Below are positions 42,938 through 52,222 of a DNA stretch of 64,000 nucleotides, one piece after another. Under the pieces are notes generated by a model. The model was not told the DNA's origin, did not search any database, and saw nothing but the letters and a program-made list of their open reading frames with translations. Location: NCBI RefSeq assembly GCF_013408535.1, contig NZ_JACBZA010000001.1:3308850-3372849 (forward strand), given 5' to 3'. This DNA comes from Actinopolymorpha cephalotaxi (GTDB lineage: Bacteria > Actinomycetota > Actinomycetes > Propionibacteriales > Actinopolymorphaceae). A program made the position numbers and the translations under genes. Position 1 is the first letter of the stretch. Each line of letters starts with the position of its first letter.

Positions 42938-44164
42938 TCAGTGCAGCGAATCGGCGTAGGAGTGCGGCGGCAGCAGGTCGAGGCCGTCGGGGTTGTTCAG
43001 GTGACCGGGGCCGCTTCCGGGCGCTCCCTTGTGTCCGTACTGCCACACGATCCGGTTCTTCTTCGGGTCGACGACGATGACACGGTCGTTCGCGTCGTCG
43101 TTGAGGATGATGTCGCCGTTCGGCAGTGGGAGTGCGAGCGACGGCTTGGACAGCCCGCGCGCGCCTCCATGCCGGAAGCGCCATAGCACCTTGCCCGACT
43201 TGTCGAACAGCAGCACCTGGCCCGGGTCGGAGTAGTCGACAGTGAGGTAGGCGTTCGGCCCGTAGCGGTTGGTGTCGGAAGGGTAGGTCACGCCGGGCGG
43301 GTGGGTCGACCAGAAGACGTGCCCATGCTGGTCGATCTCGTCCACCCAGTCACCGTTGATCTCGGTGATGAGGAAGTGGCCGTTGCCCAGCGGGAACATC
43401 CCGTTCGGACTGCCGTACTGCCGGGGCGGGTTGTGCACACAGGTCCCCGGCAGCCCTGCATGCCAGAGCACTCCGCTGCTGCGCGGGAACATCTCGAGGA
43501 CCCGGCAGTTCATGATGTCGGCCACGACGACGTTCCCCGAGCGCAGCATCATCGCGTCGTCAGGGTGGTGCAGGCGTGACGTTCCGCCGCCCGGTTTGTT
43601 CAGTCTGCCGTGGCGCCACACGATCCTGTGCCGCGCCACGTCGACGACGGTGACAACCTGGGAGTCCTCCTCGGTGACGATGATCTGACGGCCGTCCGGA
43701 CTGAAGAACGCGTCGTCGGGCACCGGGAACTTCTGGCCTGGTGCAAGGTCGCCTTTCCGCGGGAACTGCCAGCGCACTCTGCCCTGCGGGTCGACCACGA
43801 GAACGCGGTTGTTGTCCCGGTCCGCGATCAGGACCGGCCCGGGAAGCACGCTCGGGTCCGACCCGGGCGCGAGGTGGCCGGCACCGGCGCGCGACACCCG
43901 AAGCAGCGGGAGGGCCGGCGTGGACGAGCCCTTCGCCCGGGTTGGCGAGGGCGAGGGCGTTGCCGGCACTCCCCTGGCCGCCCGCGCTGCCTCGCCGACG
44001 TTCCTGGACGGGGTGGCCCGTCGCCCTGGCGGTGAGTGCGTGGTGGCGGACTCGGCGCGCGAACACGCTCCCAGCGCCACAAGGAGGGCGACCGTACATC
44101 CGACTGCTGCCACGCGGCGCGGGACCGCGCCTCCAGCCGCACCACGGCGCGATGACCCCATCAT
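42938..44164 (-). CDS. Beta-propeller lipoprotein (NHL/PQQ-like repeats)
   Basis: A 408-residue exported lipoprotein. The signal peptide ends in a lipobox (VALLVALGAC); a Thr/Pro/Ser-rich spacer follows. From about residue 90 on, repeats of the type ADRDNNRVLVVDPQGRVRWQ, then VTVVDVARHRIVWRHG and ILNDDANDRVIVVDPKKNRI form a six- or seven-bladed propeller. The start ATG is placed before the signal peptide; an in-frame extension is rejected. The protein would be anchored outside the membrane and could bind a ligand or partner. A second propeller lipoprotein diverges from it 189 bases away. Confidence 0.82.
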   Translation of the reverse strand: MMGSSRRGAAGGAVPRRVAAVGCTVALLVALGACSRAESATTHSPPGRRATPSRNVGEAARAARGVPATPSPSPTRAKGSSTPALPLLRVSRAGAGHLAPGSDPSVLPGPVLIADRDNNRVLVVDPQGRVRWQFPRKGDLAPGQKFPVPDDAFFSPDGRQIIVTEEDSQVVTVVDVARHRIVWRHGRLNKPGGGTSRLHHPDDAMMLRSGNVVVADIMNCRVLEMFPRSSGVLWHAGLPGTCVHNPPRQYGSPNGMFPLGNGHFLITEINGDWVDEIDQHGHVFWSTHPPGVTYPSDTNRYGPNAYLTVDYSDPGQVLLFDKSGKVLWRFRHGGARGLSKPSLALPLPNGDIILNDDANDRVIVVDPKKNRIVWQYGHKGAPGSGPGHLNNPDGLDLLPPHSYADSLH

Positions 44165-44353
44165 GGCCGCATCGTTCACCAGTTTCCTGGGTGGCTGCGC
44201 GCGGGGTCGACGTCGCCACTTTCGGGGCCCGTCGGCGCCTCGATCGTCCGGCTTGGCGACGACACGTGTGAGATGTCGGATTCCGCTGTGGGTGGTCACC
44301 GCGCCGCGACCCCCGGCCGGGGTGCGCGGGGCGTATGGCCATACCGTTGGCGC

Positions 44354-45394
44354 GTGCGTAAGGCGACGAGCCTGGTGCTGACCGCGGCCGTTCTGGTGGC
44401 CGGCGCCGGGTGCACTTCATCGACGAGGGCGGCCAACGTCCGCCCCTCGCCGACGTCAACCAGGGCGACGCCGACCCGATCGCCGAGCAACCTCCCGCAC
44501 CCGCCGGCGCCATCCTCGCCCGCGCGACTGGTTGCCCGCCGGGTTCGTTGGCGGTTGCCTCATGCCGTTTCCCGCCCGGTGGGGATGACACTGGGAAACC
44601 GCTGCCTGGTGCTGGGTGGGCTGGCCCCAGGTGATGTATCCACCGCGGCCGTGACCTCCCTCGACCCGCCCACCAGGGCCGTCCGGCCGGCTGGACAGCT
44701 GGCGGCGGCGGTGCACGACGCCGCGGGTGCCGTGATCCACGGGAAGGCGTTCCTGTTCGGCGGAGGAGCCGGCTCCAGCGTGTCGACCGTCCAGGTCTGG
44801 AGTGGCGGCTCGACCCACATCGCCGGACACCTGCCCAGCCCCCGTTCGGATGCGGCAGCGGCAACGTCCGGCGGTAGGGCGTACGTGCTCGGCGGTTACG
44901 ACGGCCGGCAGCTGACAGCGAGCGTGCTGGCCACCGGAGACGGCGCCAGGTTCGACACCGCGGGTCGGCTCGCCCAGCCCGTCCGCTACCCCGCGGTCAC
45001 CGCATTGCGAGGGCAACTGTGGGTGGCGGGAGGACTGCTCGGCGCCACCGAGAGCAACGCCGGGGCGCAGACCAGCGACGTGCAACGCTTCGACCCGGCC
45101 ACCGGACACTCCAGAGTGGTGGGTCACCTTCCGGTCCGTTTGGCGCACGCCGCCGCGTTCGTCGAAGGTGGGCAGGTCTACGTGGCCGGCGGCAAGGTGA
45201 ACGGGACTCCGCAAGCGTCGATCTACCGGATCGACCCGAGCAACGGCAAGGTCACCGTGGCCGGGAAGCTGCCCGGACCGCGCGCCGACGCCGGGGTGTG
45301 CACCGCCGATGGCACCACATGGCTGCTCGGTGGAGAACTGGGCGGCGCGAGCGCCTTGCTGGACACCGTGGTAGCGGTGTCAACCCGGCATTGA
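44354..45394 (+). CDS. Kelch-like beta-propeller lipoprotein
   Basis: A 346-residue exported lipoprotein. GTG is placed just before a short signal peptide with lipobox VAGAGC. After a Pro/Thr/Ser-rich spacer come kelch-type repeats with paired glycines, for example HGKAFLFGGGAGSSVSTVQV, GRAYVLGGYDGRQ, GQLWVAGGLLG, GQVYVAGGKVNG and GTTWLLGGELGG. It forms a divergent pair with the NHL-type lipoprotein. The two may be partners at the cell surface; no enzymatic residues are recognised. Confidence 0.8.
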   Translation: MRKATSLVLTAAVLVAGAGCTSSTRAANVRPSPTSTRATPTRSPSNLPHPPAPSSPARLVARRVRWRLPHAVSRPVGMTLGNRCLVLGGLAPGDVSTAAVTSLDPPTRAVRPAGQLAAAVHDAAGAVIHGKAFLFGGGAGSSVSTVQVWSGGSTHIAGHLPSPRSDAAAATSGGRAYVLGGYDGRQLTASVLATGDGARFDTAGRLAQPVRYPAVTALRGQLWVAGGLLGATESNAGAQTSDVQRFDPATGHSRVVGHLPVRLAHAAAFVEGGQVYVAGGKVNGTPQASIYRIDPSNGKVTVAGKLPGPRADAGVCTADGTTWLLGGELGGASALLDTVVAVSTRH

Positions 45395-45606
45395 CGGGCC
45401 GAACCGAACCTCGGGAACGAACGGATTGTCGGCGCCGTAACACTCGCCGGGTCGCTACGACTCGCGCTGACGCTCCACGGCGATTCGAGCGGTCTTGCTC
45501 CTGACATCGCCGGCCGGCTGGCCGCGTGTAGCGTCACCTCGACGCACCCTCACTTCGCCGTGCCGGCCCGGCCCGGTAGCGCGCATCGCACAGGAAGGAC
45601 CGCGAC

Positions 45607-47025
45607 ATGACGAACGCCGACGACCTGCGTGGCCAACTGACCGCGGACCTGCAAAGGCTGTGCACCGAGCACGAGGTGCCCGGTGCCTCGGTGGCGGTTC
45701 TCGTCGACGGCGAGGTCGTGGAGGCGACGTTCGGGGTGGTCAATGTCCGCACGGGCGTCCCGGTCACCCCCGACACGTTGTTCATGATCCAGTCGATCAC
45801 CAAGATCCTCACCGCGACCCTGGCCATGCAACTCGTCGACGCGGGACTCGTCGAGCTCGACGATCCGATCCACCATCACCTGCCCCAGTTCCACACCGCT
45901 GATCGTGAGGTCAGCAGCCGGGTGACGGTCCGCCACCTGCTCACCCACACCGGCGGCTTCGCGGGCGATCTCTGGGCGGCGACGACGTCGGGACCGGATG
46001 CCCTGCAGCGCTTCGTCGAGGACCTCGTCTCCGACGCCCCTCAGTACAGCGAGCCGGGGGAACAGTTCTCCTACTGCAACGCCGGTTTCGGCGTGCTCGG
46101 CCGGCTTGTCGAGGTGAAACGCGGAGTGACCTACGAAGAGGCCGTCCGCCGCTACCTCGCGGAGCCGCTCGCCGTCGACGAACTGGCCTTCTCCGCGGAC
46201 CAGGCGCTGGCATTTCGTACCGCGATCGGCCATGTGCACCCGAAGCCGGACTCGGCCCTCCGCCCGCTCCGGCACTGGGCGGTGATGCCGCCGTCCAACC
46301 CGGCCGCGGGAAACCAGCTGGCGATGTCGGCCCGCGGCCTGCTAGCCGTCGCACGGATGCACCTCAACGACGGACGCTCCCCCGATGGTTCAGCGGTCCT
46401 GTCCGAGGCGTCGACCCGGCTGATGCGCGAGCGGCAGGTCGACCATCCCGCCGCGCTCGGCGCACCCAGCAGCCATGGTCTTGGCTGGTGGCTCCAGCGC
46501 GACCGGCTCGCCGAACACGGCGGCGGCGCCACCGGAGTCGCCGCGATGCTGCGGACCGCACCCCAGCATGGCCTCGCCGCGGTGGTGCTCACCAACGCCG
46601 AGTCCGGCGGCGCCATCGTCGACGACCTGCTCGAGCCCGTCTTCGCCGAGCGCGCGGACCTGCCCCAGGCTCCCGGGCTCTCGACGCCCGACGCCGGCAC
46701 CCGCGTCGCCGACCCGCACCCGTACCTCGGCCACTTCGACTCCCGGCAGAACCGGCTCGAGGTCACCCAGCTGGACGACGGCCGGTTCTGGCTCACCACC
46801 GTCCCGCAGGGCGAATCCCTGGAGTTCGCCGCACTGGCCGGCACCACCGCGACCAGCCAGGCGTACGAGCTTCGACCCGTGAACGCCGACACTTTCGCTA
46901 ACTCCTTCGTCGTGATCGGCGACACGGGGCGGGCGACGTATCCGGTCGAGTTTCTCGGCCGGGACGACCACGACTGTGCCCGCTTCCTGTTCTTCGGCGG
47001 CCGAGCCGTCCCGCGTTCTGACTGA
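45607..47025 (+). CDS. Serine beta-lactamase-family hydrolase (class C/esterase type)
   Basis: A 472-residue protein of the beta-lactamase family (PF00144 type). The Ser-x-x-Lys motif is QSITK at about residue 60; the Tyr-x-Asn motif is SYCNAG at about 157. The third motif is probably HGGGATG near 306. A C-terminal beta domain (about 370-470) is extra. The ATG has GGAAGGAC upstream. Without a signal peptide it is probably a cytoplasmic esterase or D-amino-peptidase rather than a resistance enzyme. Confidence 0.85.
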   Translation: MTNADDLRGQLTADLQRLCTEHEVPGASVAVLVDGEVVEATFGVVNVRTGVPVTPDTLFMIQSITKILTATLAMQLVDAGLVELDDPIHHHLPQFHTADREVSSRVTVRHLLTHTGGFAGDLWAATTSGPDALQRFVEDLVSDAPQYSEPGEQFSYCNAGFGVLGRLVEVKRGVTYEEAVRRYLAEPLAVDELAFSADQALAFRTAIGHVHPKPDSALRPLRHWAVMPPSNPAAGNQLAMSARGLLAVARMHLNDGRSPDGSAVLSEASTRLMRERQVDHPAALGAPSSHGLGWWLQRDRLAEHGGGATGVAAMLRTAPQHGLAAVVLTNAESGGAIVDDLLEPVFAERADLPQAPGLSTPDAGTRVADPHPYLGHFDSRQNRLEVTQLDDGRFWLTTVPQGESLEFAALAGTTATSQAYELRPVNADTFANSFVVIGDTGRATYPVEFLGRDDHDCARFLFFGGRAVPRSD

Positions 47026-47029
47026 TCAA

Positions 47030-47055
47030 CGCCGGCCACCAGGACATGGCCGGCG
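47030..47055. terminator. Hairpin between convergent genes
   Basis: CGCCGGCCA and TGGCCGGCG form a perfect 9-base stem around an 8-base loop, five bases after the hydrolase stop and before the convergent MFS gene's end. Probably terminates both. Confidence 0.6.
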
Positions 47056-47107
47056 TGGGCGCTCAACCCGCCGTGGCGTTACGGCGACTTCCCCGTCAAG
47101 CCACGGC

Positions 47108-48301
47108 TCAGCCTGTCGGAACCGGAAGTACCGCCGGATCCGCAGTCCCCTTCTTGGTGGTGATCCGGCCGCCGAGGGAAATGATCAGGAGACCGGCGAG
47201 AGTGAGCGCTGCGCTGGCGACGAAGATGCCGCGTTGACCGAGGGCGGTGATCGAGCCGAACGCGATGATGGGTCCGGAGACGATGGAGCCGATGCGTCGG
47301 GTGTTCATGTAGAGGCCGGTGGACAGGCCGGGTCTGGGAATCATCCGCTGGAACAGAGTTAGGCCGACCCCGCCTATCCCGGCGAAGGACCACGCGTTGA
47401 GCGGTTGGAGAGCGATCAACGCGACTGGGCCGGCTGCGAAGGCGAGGCCGAGGTAGTAGGCAATGCCGGCGAGGCAACTGGTAGCGATCAGCCCGAGGCT
47501 GGAGAAGCGTTCGGTGAGCCGCCCGATGCCGATCAGGGCCGGCACTTCGAGCGCCGCCGCGACGCCCAGGGCGATGCCGGCCCACATGCCGTCGAGTCGC
47601 ATGGTTTCGGTGACGTAGACGGTGAGGATGGTCATGCCGGTGGCGTTGGTGGCCTGCAGCAGCACGAAGGCGGCAGTGATGAGCACGACCCCCGCGCGGC
47701 CGACGGGCGGTTCGTCCCGCGCCGGCGGAGCCGCCGCCGGGTGGGCGCCGGACGTCTGGGCGACGCGCCCCTGACTGATCATGATCAACGTGGTGACGAT
47801 GTTCAGCACGGCGACGGCGGCGATGGCCAGGAGGACGGCGCGGTTGCCGAACCAGCCGATGATGAAGGTGGCCAGTGGAGGTCCGGCGATCCAGGCGACG
47901 GAGACGATGGCGCGGGTGTTGACGACGTCGGCGGGGCGGGCTCCGGAGTGGCGGAGGTGAGCGTAAAGCATCGAGCTGCCCACGCCGGCGGGTCCGCCGA
48001 TCACGATCAGGGCGATGGTGGCCAGCTGGAGCGAGGTGACCGTCGCGAGCACGGCGGCGAGAAGCACCGTCAACACGCCGCAGGCCAGCATGGGGCCGAG
48101 GTAGTCGTGCTTCCTGTCGGCGTACGCGGGGAGCAGCAGGGAGGCGATGAAGCCGCCGGCGTTGTAGATGGCGAGCACCCAGCCGACCTCGGCGGTGGTA
48201 GCACCGTAGAGGGTGACCAGGATCAGCGCCAGGGCGGGGCTGAGGAATGCGATCTGCAGTCCCCACAACAGCGCCGAGGACGGCACAAGCAGACGTCTCA
48301 C
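47108..48301 (-). CDS. MFS transporter, sugar-efflux type
   Basis: A 397-residue major facilitator with twelve hydrophobic segments. The N-terminus (LLWGLQIAFLSPALALILVTLYGATTAEVGWVL) and the central VYVTETMRLDGMWAGIALG resemble SetA/SetB-like sugar efflux transporters. GTG is the start, with AAGGA upstream. Substrate not determined. It is transcribed towards the beta-lactamase-family gene, with a hairpin between them. Confidence 0.78.
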   Translation of the reverse strand: MRRLLVPSSALLWGLQIAFLSPALALILVTLYGATTAEVGWVLAIYNAGGFIASLLLPAYADRKHDYLGPMLACGVLTVLLAAVLATVTSLQLATIALIVIGGPAGVGSSMLYAHLRHSGARPADVVNTRAIVSVAWIAGPPLATFIIGWFGNRAVLLAIAAVAVLNIVTTLIMISQGRVAQTSGAHPAAAPPARDEPPVGRAGVVLITAAFVLLQATNATGMTILTVYVTETMRLDGMWAGIALGVAAALEVPALIGIGRLTERFSSLGLIATSCLAGIAYYLGLAFAAGPVALIALQPLNAWSFAGIGGVGLTLFQRMIPRPGLSTGLYMNTRRIGSIVSGPIIAFGSITALGQRGIFVASAALTLAGLLIISLGGRITTKKGTADPAVLPVPTG

Positions 48302-48437
48302 AGAGATCCTTCGGGTTTGCTCAGGCGTCGCACGTCAGCCGGGTTGGACGGTCGGCAGGAGCAGGCAGATGTTGGGCGGCTGTTCGCGAGACAGCGATGC
48401 GGTCGATTTCGGTACGCCGGTCCCGTTGAGAATGCCG

Positions 48438-49325
48438 TCACTCCTCGGGGATGGGCCGGCCGAAGCTCTCCAGGGTGATGTCGTCCGGCTCGGGTCCGCC
48501 GCGGCGGCCGGTCTCGAGCGCGTCGATCGCGGCCAGCTGGTCCTCGGTGAGGTTGAAATCGAAGACGTCGAGGTTCTCCGCGATGCGGGCCGGCTTGGTC
48601 GACTTCGGGATGACGGAACGGCCTTGCTGGATACCCCAGCGCAGCATCACCTGCGCCGGCGACTTGCCGTGGGCGGCAGCGATCTCGCCGATGACCGGGT
48701 CGCTGAGGGTGCTGGTGTGCTCTCCGTCGCGGTAGAAGGTGATGCCACCGATCGGTGACCAGGCCTGGGTGAGGATGCCGTGCTCGGCGCCGAGGTCCTG
48801 AACCTGCCGCTGCTGGAAGTAGGGATGAACCTCGATCTGGTTGACCGCCGGCACCACCGACGCGACCTCGAGGAGTCGGGTGAGATGGCCGACCATGAAG
48901 TTGGAGACACCGATGGCTCGGACCTTGCCGTCAGCGAGCAGCGTCTCCAACGCCCGATAGGCTTCCAGGGTCGCGTCGAACTTCGTCGGCAACGCCTGGT
49001 GCAGGATCAGTAGGTCGATCTCGTCGACGCCGAGCTTGCGAGCCGACTTCTCGAAGCCGTGCAGGGTCTGGTCGTAACCGTAGTCGCTGATCCAGATCTT
49101 GGTCTCCACGAACACCTCCGACCGGTTCAGGTCGGAGGCGGCGATGGCCTCGCCGACCTGCCGCTCGTTCCCGTACGCGGCGGCGGTGTCGATGTGCCGG
49201 TAGCCCGCCTCCAGTGCCGCCGTGACGGCAGCCCGGGTCTCCTCCGGCGGGGTCTGGAACACCCCGAGACCGATGGCGGGAAGGGTGACGCCGTTGTTCA
49301 GCGTCAGGGTCGAAATGCCAGGCAT
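48438..49325 (-). CDS. Aldo/keto reductase
   Basis: A 295-residue NADPH-dependent aldo/keto reductase of the 2,5-diketo-D-gluconate reductase-like group. GYRHIDTAAAYGNERQVG holds the catalytic Asp and Tyr, KIWISDYGYD the Lys region, DLLILHQAL the His, and VIPKSTKPARIAENLDVFDF the NADPH-binding segment. ATG chosen with AAGAGA upstream. The gene ends 136 bases before the MFS start on the same strand. An XRE-type regulator gene lies just upstream on the same strand. Confidence 0.88.
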   Translation of the reverse strand: MPGISTLTLNNGVTLPAIGLGVFQTPPEETRAAVTAALEAGYRHIDTAAAYGNERQVGEAIAASDLNRSEVFVETKIWISDYGYDQTLHGFEKSARKLGVDEIDLLILHQALPTKFDATLEAYRALETLLADGKVRAIGVSNFMVGHLTRLLEVASVVPAVNQIEVHPYFQQRQVQDLGAEHGILTQAWSPIGGITFYRDGEHTSTLSDPVIGEIAAAHGKSPAQVMLRWGIQQGRSVIPKSTKPARIAENLDVFDFNLTEDQLAAIDALETGRRGGPEPDDITLESFGRPIPEE

Positions 49326-49404
49326 GGTGATCTCTTTCTTCGTGCGGGTGGTAGAGCCTGTCCAGGAGGCGGGCCACTGATGAACGGCCACCCACCTCTC
49401 CCCG

Positions 49405-50286
49405 TCAGTCGGTCACATCGACTGTGCCGGACGCTTGGGTAGCCGCCCAGGTGGCAAGAAGCTGCAACTGTTCCTCGGCCGGGGAGCCGGGGTCGGCGGT
49501 GTAGGCGATGAGGACCAGGCCGTCGCCGGGCAGCTCGAGTGCGTTGCCGGTCAACTCGATGTCCCCGATGACCCGGTTGTGGAGGCGCTTGCGGGTGGTG
49601 CGGTGCAGGCGGACGTTCTGCCGCGCCCATCGGGTGACGAACTCGTCGCTGCGGGTCGACAGCTCACCGATCAAGTCACTCAGGGCGCGGTCGCGGACGT
49701 CGCGTCCGGCCTGCATCCGCAGTGCCCCGACCGTATCGTCGGCGACGAGGTCCCAGTCCGTGAAAAAGCCGCGCGAGTGCGGGTCGAGGAACAGGTAGCG
49801 AGCCACGTTCAGCGGCAGTTTGTCCTCGTCGAGGGCGCCGCCGTAGAGGGCGCGGCACAGATCGTTGGCGGCGAGGATGTCCATCCGCGGCGTCCGTACG
49901 TAGGCCGGGATGCCACTCATGCCGTGCAGGATCGACATCACCGCATCTCGAGGGCCAGACGTCGGCTTGGCCCGCCGGGTACGGCGGGGGCGAGGCGGAA
50001 CGGTGTTGCGGGCCAGGTCGAGCAGGTGCTGGTGCTCGGCGTCATCGAGGCGGAGTGCCCGGGCGACCGCGTCCAGTACGTCCTCCGAGGCGCCGGCCAG
50101 ATGGCCGCGTTCCAGGCGGGAGTAGTAGTCGACGCTCACGCCAGCCAACAGGGCGACCTCTTCACGTCGCAGGCCCTTCACCCGGCGATACCCGCCAGAA
50201 ACGGGCAAGCCGACCTGTTCCTGGGTAAGCCGGGCACGGCGGCTCGCCAGGAAGTCCCGTACGTCATGTTGCAGTTCCACACCCAC
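49405..50286 (-). CDS. XRE-family regulator with MmyB-like ligand domain
   Basis: A 293-residue regulator. The N-terminal HTH reads VKGLRREEVALLAGVSVDYY and SRLERGHLAGASEDVLDAVA. The C-terminal domain (about 110-285) is the MmyB-like PAS-related ligand-binding domain, with DILAANDLCRALYGG, FLDPHSRGFFTDWD and LHRTTRKRLHNRVIGDIEL. The start is uncertain: two GTG codons, six bases apart, are possible. Such regulators commonly control a neighbouring oxidoreductase, here the aldo/keto reductase 79 bases downstream, which is the likely target. Confidence 0.82.
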   Translation of the reverse strand: MGVELQHDVRDFLASRRARLTQEQVGLPVSGGYRRVKGLRREEVALLAGVSVDYYSRLERGHLAGASEDVLDAVARALRLDDAEHQHLLDLARNTVPPRPRRTRRAKPTSGPRDAVMSILHGMSGIPAYVRTPRMDILAANDLCRALYGGALDEDKLPLNVARYLFLDPHSRGFFTDWDLVADDTVGALRMQAGRDVRDRALSDLIGELSTRSDEFVTRWARQNVRLHRTTRKRLHNRVIGDIELTGNALELPGDGLVLIAYTADPGSPAEEQLQLLATWAATQASGTVDVTD

Positions 50287-50464
50287 GACCGTAGAACCCG
50301 AGCCGCCAGGTGAACCAGGACCTGCCAGTACACGGAACAGCAGGTCCTCCCGCACGCACCGAGGCGTCGACGAGGCCGGCCGGGATGTCTTCACGTACAT
50401 AACAGGCAGCACCTCAGTCCACCCGGGCCGGCGGGCCGCCGGCGCTGCCAAGCTTGGTGGGCGG

Positions 50465-50895
50465 ATGCTCCGTGATCTCCACGACCTCACCGCAGGTCAC
50501 CCCCTCGCCGCCGGAGACGAATGTGTCACTCATGGCGACGCGGGAGACAACAAGACCGTCTTCCGGGACGGATGCCCAATCGTTTTCATCGACTGGGACT
50601 TCGCCCGGCCAGGGAAACGAATCGACGATGTCGGCTACATGGCCTGGAGTTGGTCCGTCTACCCCGTCGATCAGATCCCGATCTCCGATCAGGCCGAGCA
50701 GGTCCGTGACGTGCGCGACGGCTACGGCTACCCCTGGACCGACGAACTCGTACAGGCAATGCTTCATCAGCAGACTGTTCTGATCGACGAGGAGTCAGCG
50801 CTCCTCGTCAACCCCGCATTGCCGGCCGCCCGAAGAGCTCAAGCGCAGCAAGCGATCCGGTGGGCAGCCGGACGTGAACGTGAGTTCTGGTACGC
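50465..50895 (+). pseudogene. APH-type phosphotransferase, C-terminal fragment
   Basis: The frame reads ECVTHGDAGDNKTVFRDGCP, then IVFIDWDFARPGKRIDDVGYMAW, the catalytic loop (HGDAGDNK) and DFG-equivalent (IDWD) of an APH-fold kinase, then the C-terminal helices to about codon 143. The N-lobe is missing. The frame stays open antisense to the next gene, which has no meaning. It is unrelated in detail to the kinases of the 2-14 kb operon. Confidence 0.65.
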
Positions 50896-52075
50896 CGCCG
50901 AGGAACGCGGCCAGCCTGTCCGTCTCCGCCCCGATCGACTCGCGGGTCCTGCGAGGCAGCCGACGGAACGTCTCGACGTCGACGAGCAGCCGGCGCCCCT
51001 TCCGCTCGTGTCTCCACACGCCTTCGATCCGACCGTCGACGAGGAGTACGGGAGACACCCAGCCCTGCAGCCGGTAGATGCGGGTTCGGTGGCGCGGGTC
51101 GAGCGCCGGTGTGCCCGGCCCGGGCCTGGATCGGGGTCCCACCCGTCGGGACGCGCACACCGTCCACTGGTCGAAACCAGGAAGAAGGCGTACGACCTCC
51201 GACGGCTCGGTCGCTGCCAGCTTGGCCACCTGGTCGGCGAGCATCCAGTACGGCTCGCCTTCGACATCGACCTCGGTGACCTGATCCTCGACCAGCGCCA
51301 GCATCCTGGTCGCCTCACGCCGGGTCGCACCCCACCAGCCCGCAAGGTCAACAGGCGTGGCAGGTCCGTACGCCCCGAGGAACCTTCGTACGATCTCGGC
51401 CATCGCCGCATCCTCGGCCGGGCGTACTGGAGCCGCGCCGATCCAGGTGTCCGGATGGGTGAACCGGACCCGCTGCCCTGCGCTTGGAGCGAAGCACAAC
51501 CTGCCCAGGAACGAAGCCGGCTTCAGCGCACCTCCCCAGCCACCCTGCAACGACTCCCCCGCGGCGACCGACCCGCTGAGCCGGCTCACCTCCGCGGCCA
51601 ACTCCAGCCGTGTCAGCAACCTCCCACGAAGCGCATGACCCACCAGCTCGGCCAGCTCGTGCATGAGCGGGTCATGCATCGAGTACATCGGCCAGCCGTC
51701 GCGGTAGGTGCCGAGCGCCGCGAGCCACACGCCGAGATCGCGTGCGGGCAGCACATGCAGCGTGCCGCGCATCGCCCACAGCTTCACCAACGTGCGCTGA
51801 CCCCACAAGGCCTCTCGGACATCCTCGAGCGCCAGCCCGTCGACCCTTGCCCCCAACGAGAGTTCGACACTCGACATCACCTGGGCGTGCAGCCCACCCA
51901 TCCTCGCCACGACGTCGACAAGCCCTGCTGGGGTCGCACGCTCGAGGAGGTGCTGGCGCCGCATCCTCCACGCCAGCACCTGCTCCCACCTCACCGCCGT
52001 AGACAAGGGAACGCCACCCTGCTGCTCCTGAACCTGGGGACGAAGGCCGGAGCGGGATGCAGCGGCCGAGGTCAT
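50795..52075 (-). CDS. Winged-helix DNA-binding protein (HTH_42/AlkX type)
   Basis: A protein of up to 426 residues of the winged-helix family PF06224, related to AlkX/YcaQ DNA-repair glycosylases. LGLHAQVMSSVELSLGARV-like, LVKLWAMRGTLHVLPARDL, the GWPMY segment and LLPGFDQWTVC are family features; the last includes the conserved Asp near the end of the fold. The start is uncertain (ATG or a TTG about 24 codons later). The last 23 residues are encoded by DNA antisense to the phosphotransferase fragment, so the natural stop may have been lost in a rearrangement. Confidence 0.75.
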   Translation of the reverse strand: MTSAAASRSGLRPQVQEQQGGVPLSTAVRWEQVLAWRMRRQHLLERATPAGLVDVVARMGGLHAQVMSSVELSLGARVDGLALEDVREALWGQRTLVKLWAMRGTLHVLPARDLGVWLAALGTYRDGWPMYSMHDPLMHELAELVGHALRGRLLTRLELAAEVSRLSGSVAAGESLQGGWGGALKPASFLGRLCFAPSAGQRVRFTHPDTWIGAAPVRPAEDAAMAEIVRRFLGAYGPATPVDLAGWWGATRREATRMLALVEDQVTEVDVEGEPYWMLADQVAKLAATEPSEVVRLLPGFDQWTVCASRRVGPRSRPGPGTPALDPRHRTRIYRLQGWVSPVLLVDGRIEGVWRHERKGRRLLVDVETFRRLPRRTRESIGAETDRLAAFLGGVPELTFTSGCPPDRLLRLSSSGGRQCGVDEER

Positions 52076-52222
52076 CGACTACTCACCACCGCGCCCTGGG
52101 CCCGCCGCGCCGCGACCGAGGTGAGCCAGATCGATGCCATCACCGGACCGTACAAGCCGGCACCGACACCACAGCAGGTTCGACATGCGTGCGCCGGACG
52201 AGGACACCGGTCTCCGCAGTGC

